Below, piece after piece: positions 61,603-64,000 of a stretch of DNA of 64,000 bases. Position numbers and translations under genes: made by a program. The stretch lies in NCBI GenBank assembly GCA_964244725.1, contig CAXTJQ010000004.1, positions 124,001 through 188,000 of the forward strand. The letters are read 5' to 3'. Position 1 is the first letter of the stretch. Every line of letters begins with the position of its first letter. This stretch comes from Kumtagia sp964244725 (lineage in GTDB: Bacteria > Pseudomonadota > Alphaproteobacteria > Rhizobiales > Rhizobiaceae). The notes beneath the pieces were generated by a model. The model was not told the DNA's origin. It worked only from the letters and a program-made list of their open reading frames with translations, and searched no databases.

Positions 61603-62490
61603 ATGTCGAGCGCGATGCCCCTGCAGCCCGTCGAACGCATCTTCGCCGGGATCGTGCTGACCAGCATCGCCTATGCGCTCTTCTCGGCGCAGGACGCGGC
61701 GATCAAGCTGCTCGTCGTGGGTCTCAGCGTCTGGCAGGTGCTGTTCTTCCGCAGCCTGGCGATCTTGTCGGGATGCCTGGCCCTCGGCGGTCCCCGCCTG
61801 TTCCGCGACGCGCTCCGCTCGCACATCTTCAAGCCCATGATGCTGCGCAGCGTCATCATCCTGGCGGCGTGGCTGTGCTACTATTCGGCGGCGCGATCGA
61901 TGCAGCTCGCGGAGATGACGACGATCTATTTCGCCGCGCCGGTCATCGTGACGATCCTCTCGGTGTTGGTGCTGAAGGAAAAAGTACCGGCGATACGGTG
62001 GGTAGCGGTCTGCCTCGGCTTCGTCGGCGTCTTCGTCGCCTGCGATCCGGCCACGCTCGGCCTGTCCGTTCCCGTCGTCCTGGTGCTTGCCGCGGCCTCC
62101 CTCTGGGCGCTGTCGATCGTTCTCCTGCGCAAGATCGCGCTCGCCGAGCGCACGATGATCCAGCTCGTCCTCAACAACGCCTTCTACATCGTCGTGGCCG
62201 GCATTCCGATGGCCCTGGCCTGGACGACGCCGACAGGTGGCGAACTCGGTCTGCTCGTCACCGTGGGTCTGTTCGGCGGCGGCGCGCAATACCTCCTGTT
62301 CGAAGGCATGAAGCGGGCGCCGGCCTCCGTCATCGCGCCTTTCGAATACACGTCGCTCGTCTGGTCCTTCGTCTTCGGCTATCTGATCTGGGCCGACATC
62401 CCTCGCGACACCGTCTTCATCGGCGCGACGCTGATCGTCGCGGCCGGGCTGATGATCATCGGCGCCGAACATCTGCGGACGCGACGCTGA
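61603..62490 (+). CDS. EamA/DMT superfamily transporter
   Basis: A 295-residue integral membrane protein with ten predicted helices in two EamA repeats (first repeat to about residue 145, with MTTIYFAAPVIVTILSVLVLKEKV; second with APFEYTSLVWSFVFGYLIWADIP). Probable drug/metabolite exporter; the substrate is unknown. A second, distantly related EamA gene follows. Confidence 0.88.
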   Translation: MSSAMPLQPVERIFAGIVLTSIAYALFSAQDAAIKLLVVGLSVWQVLFFRSLAILSGCLALGGPRLFRDALRSHIFKPMMLRSVIILAAWLCYYSAARSMQLAEMTTIYFAAPVIVTILSVLVLKEKVPAIRWVAVCLGFVGVFVACDPATLGLSVPVVLVLAAASLWALSIVLLRKIALAERTMIQLVLNNAFYIVVAGIPMALAWTTPTGGELGLLVTVGLFGGGAQYLLFEGMKRAPASVIAPFEYTSLVWSFVFGYLIWADIPRDTVFIGATLIVAAGLMIIGAEHLRTRR

Positions 62491-62554
62491 GCACTGCCGA
62501 CAGACCGCCGTCAGGAGCCGCGAGTTATGACGAGCGGCGGCGGAAAGGGAACCG

Positions 62555-63469
62555 ATGCCGGTGAGAGAAGGCAAGTCTGGCGAGCACATGCTTGGCGTCG
62601 GCCTCGTCTCGGCGTCGGCCGTCGTGTTCGGTCTCGCCGGGGTGTTGACCAAATCGATCCGGGCCGATGCGCTGACGATCAATTGCTGGCGCGGCCTGGT
62701 CGGCGGACTGCTGGTGACCGCCTATGTCTACTGGCGGCGACGGCGCGAAAAGTCCCCGGGCTCGCCGCGGCTCGGCTGGCGCGGATGGCTGATCGCCTTC
62801 GTCGGCGCGGGCGCAAGCCTCGCTTTCATCGCGGCGTTCAAGGCCACCTATGTCGCCAATGTTGCGATCATCTACGCCACCGCTCCGTTCGTCGCGGCCA
62901 TCCTCGCCTGGCTGGTCGCCGGCGAGCGGATGCGGCGGCGGACGGCAATCGCCGCCGCGGCGTCCATAGCGGGCGTGGGGCTGATGGTCGCCTCGGGCCT
63001 TGGCGCAGACAGGCTTTTCGGCGACGGGCTGGCCATGCTCATGACGAGCGGAAGCGCGCTCTACATGGTGCTGGTCCGCAGGTTCCGCGACACGCCCGCA
63101 GTCTGGGCCGGCGCGGTGTCGTCTTTCCTGTTGTTCGCGCTCGGGTGGTTCGTGACCGATCCCTTGACGATCTCGGGACGCGACGCGGTTCTGCTAGCAG
63201 GTTTCGGCGCGTCCTTCGCCGTCGCATCCGTGCTCTGGACCGAGGGCGCCAGGCTGATTCCCTCCTCCGAGGCCGGATTGCTCGGCGCGGCCGAGGCGCC
63301 GTTCGCCATCGTCTTCGGCTGGCTCTTTCTCTCCGAATGGCCGCCGGCCTCAACCATCGTCGGCGGCTCGATTACGCTCGCCGCCGTATGCTGGCATGCC
63401 GGGCGCGATTGGCGAGAGCGCCAATGCGCCCCGCCGCGCCGTTCAGGCCCCGGCATGTCACAGATCTAA
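62555..63469 (+). CDS. EamA/DMT superfamily transporter
   Basis: A 304-residue membrane protein with the same ten-helix, two-repeat layout: first repeat ends VAIIYATAPFVAAILAWLVAGE, second with EAGLLGAAEAPFAIVFGWLFLSE. Substrate unknown. It is only distantly similar to the preceding transporter, so this is probably a pair of different exporters and not a recent tandem duplication. A terminator follows at 63562. Confidence 0.88.
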   Translation: MPVREGKSGEHMLGVGLVSASAVVFGLAGVLTKSIRADALTINCWRGLVGGLLVTAYVYWRRRREKSPGSPRLGWRGWLIAFVGAGASLAFIAAFKATYVANVAIIYATAPFVAAILAWLVAGERMRRRTAIAAAASIAGVGLMVASGLGADRLFGDGLAMLMTSGSALYMVLVRRFRDTPAVWAGAVSSFLLFALGWFVTDPLTISGRDAVLLAGFGASFAVASVLWTEGARLIPSSEAGLLGAAEAPFAIVFGWLFLSEWPPASTIVGGSITLAAVCWHAGRDWRERQCAPPRRSGPGMSQI

Positions 63470-63561
63470 AAGTCGATCCGTCGCGGAACCAAGCGGCAAG
63501 CCGCTCGTTCGGCGCGCGACGGGCCTCCTCCCAAGCTCACCCCCCGTGCCCGTCACAACTC

Positions 63562-63591
63562 AAGCCAGCCATCGCGGTTGGCTTTTTCTTT
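63562..63591 (+). terminator. Rho-independent terminator after the second EamA gene
   Basis: Stem AAGCCAGCC/GGTTGGCTT (one G-T pair) with an ATCGC loop, then TTTCTTTG, 92 nt after the transporter stop. It has the stem plus U-tract form of an intrinsic terminator. Confidence 0.75.
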
Positions 63592-63680
63592 GTTCGACGC
63601 TCCATTGACGCAACAGACCGTTCGGCTAGAGATTGGCCGGCGGTCGCGCAGCCGTGGCCGGACACGTTGGGAGGCGCTTC

Positions 63681-64000
63681 ATGATCCTGACTGGCGTCAT
63701 CATCGCAGCGGTCGCGGGCGTTTATCTAGGGCTGGCAGGGCTTCAGGCGGTCATGCTCCGGCTTTCGTTTCGTCAGGCGCTTCTCTATCTTCCGTTCAAG
63801 CTCGCCTACCGCATCGACGATGCGCCAATCCGCCTGGCGCGCAAGGCGGATGCGCCGGTCGTCTACGTCGTCACGCATCGCTCCAAGATCGAGCCGGCGC
63901 TGATGCTGTCGCTGCTGCCGGACGACACGCTGCACATCCTCGACGCCTATTCGGCAACCGTGGCATGGCTGGAACCCTGGCGGGCGATGGCGCGCACGAT
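63681..64000 (+). CDS. Phospholipid/acyl acyltransferase-like protein (5' part, runs off the window)
   Basis: The first 107 codons of a gene that continues beyond the window. GGGAGG stands 6 nt before the ATG. An N-terminal membrane helix (ILTGVIIAAVAGVYLGLAGL) is followed by VVYVVTHRSKIEPALMLSLLP, which has the shape of the PlsC/PlsB H-x4-D acyltransferase motif but with Glu in place of the Asp (HRSKIE). Likely a lysophospholipid or glycerolipid acyltransferase, perhaps an acyl-ACP synthetase fusion; the missing part is needed to decide. Confidence 0.55.
   Translation, partial: MILTGVIIAAVAGVYLGLAGLQAVMLRLSFRQALLYLPFKLAYRIDDAPIRLARKADAPVVYVVTHRSKIEPALMLSLLPDDTLHILDAYSATVAWLEPWRAMART

Noticed and set aside
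61603..63469. Tandem duplication of the EamA transporters
   Set aside because: The two proteins share only the superfamily layout and not extended sequence identity, so recent duplication is not supported.

Overview
The window is a GC-rich chromosomal segment of an alphaproteobacterium, almost certainly order Hyphomicrobiales (Rhizobiales), in or near the Mesorhizobium/Phyllobacteriaceae group. The evidence is gene order and lineage-typical genes: an NDUFS4-like complex I subunit, HdaA, the block pepA-lptF-lptG-lptD-surA-rsmA-gmk-yicC-mltG-fabF-acpP-fabG-fabD-rpsF-rpsR-rplI-dnaB-radA-cvpA-purF, and pgsA-moaD-moaE behind uvrC. No rRNA, phage, complete insertion sequence or CRISPR array was seen. 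Genus-level placement is inference.

Layout. (1) 1-3.4 kb: 3' end of a metZ-like gene, tRNA-Pro(TGG), an NDUFS4-like gene, tRNA-Arg(TCT), a SAM methyltransferase and UDP-glucose dehydrogenase. (2) 3.4-8.7 kb: a myo-inositol catabolism block (iolB, a small membrane protein, an iolC-DUF2090 fusion, a Gfo/Idh/MocA dehydrogenase, iolG); iolD and iolE are not here. (3) 8.8-14.3 kb: hdaA, a PerM-type permease and a CDP-alcohol phosphatidyltransferase, divergent from purM-purN and a PhyH-type dioxygenase. (4) 14.3-20.3 kb: a molybdopterin oxidoreductase, a ClpP-like serine protease fold protein, an ABC-F ATPase and a complete vapBC module. (5) 20.3-25.8 kb: DinB protein, ndk, moaE-moaD-pgsA, uvrC and a FolM-like SDR. 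(6) 26.1-32.3 kb: outer-membrane barrel protein, GST, RNase T2 lipoprotein, a secreted unknown, rlmJ, a membrane unknown, holC and pepA. (7) 32.5-45.5 kb: envelope biogenesis (lptF-lptG-lptD-surA), rsmA, gmk, yicC, mltG and fatty-acid synthesis (fabD, fabG, acpP, fabF). (8) 45.7-60 kb: an LTA-synthase-like enzyme, an orphan antidote with a decapitated toxin, rpsF-rpsR-rplI, cfa, ynfA, an Rsm22-family protein, a HAD hydrolase, dnaB, a DUF3800 gene, radA, cvpA and purF. (9) 60-64 kb: a complete higBA module, an SDR, two EamA transporters and the start of an acyltransferase gene.

How the genes fit. Most are core housekeeping functions: LPS export to the outer membrane (LptF/G/D with SurA as the barrel chaperone), fatty-acid elongation feeding the envelope, purine synthesis (purM, purN, purF), replication and repair (dnaB, hdaA, holC, radA, uvrC), ribosomal proteins and rRNA methylation (rsmA, rlmJ, Rsm22). 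Transferred DNA sits at the seams between these operons: three toxin-antitoxin loci (one degraded), a visibly AT-richer DUF3800 gene between dnaB and radA, and an AT-richer ClpP-like gene.

No clearly novel multi-gene system was found. The best leads are the DUF3800 insertion where alr is usually found, the decapitated RelE toxin beside an intact antidote and IS-like repeats, the higBA module fused by stop-start overlap to a downstream SDR gene, promoter-embedded inverted repeats at ndk, vapBC and higBA, the structured rpsF leader, and the small membrane protein inside the inositol operon. Three genes often found in this synteny (pdxA, alr, a DUF2232 gene) are absent from their usual places.
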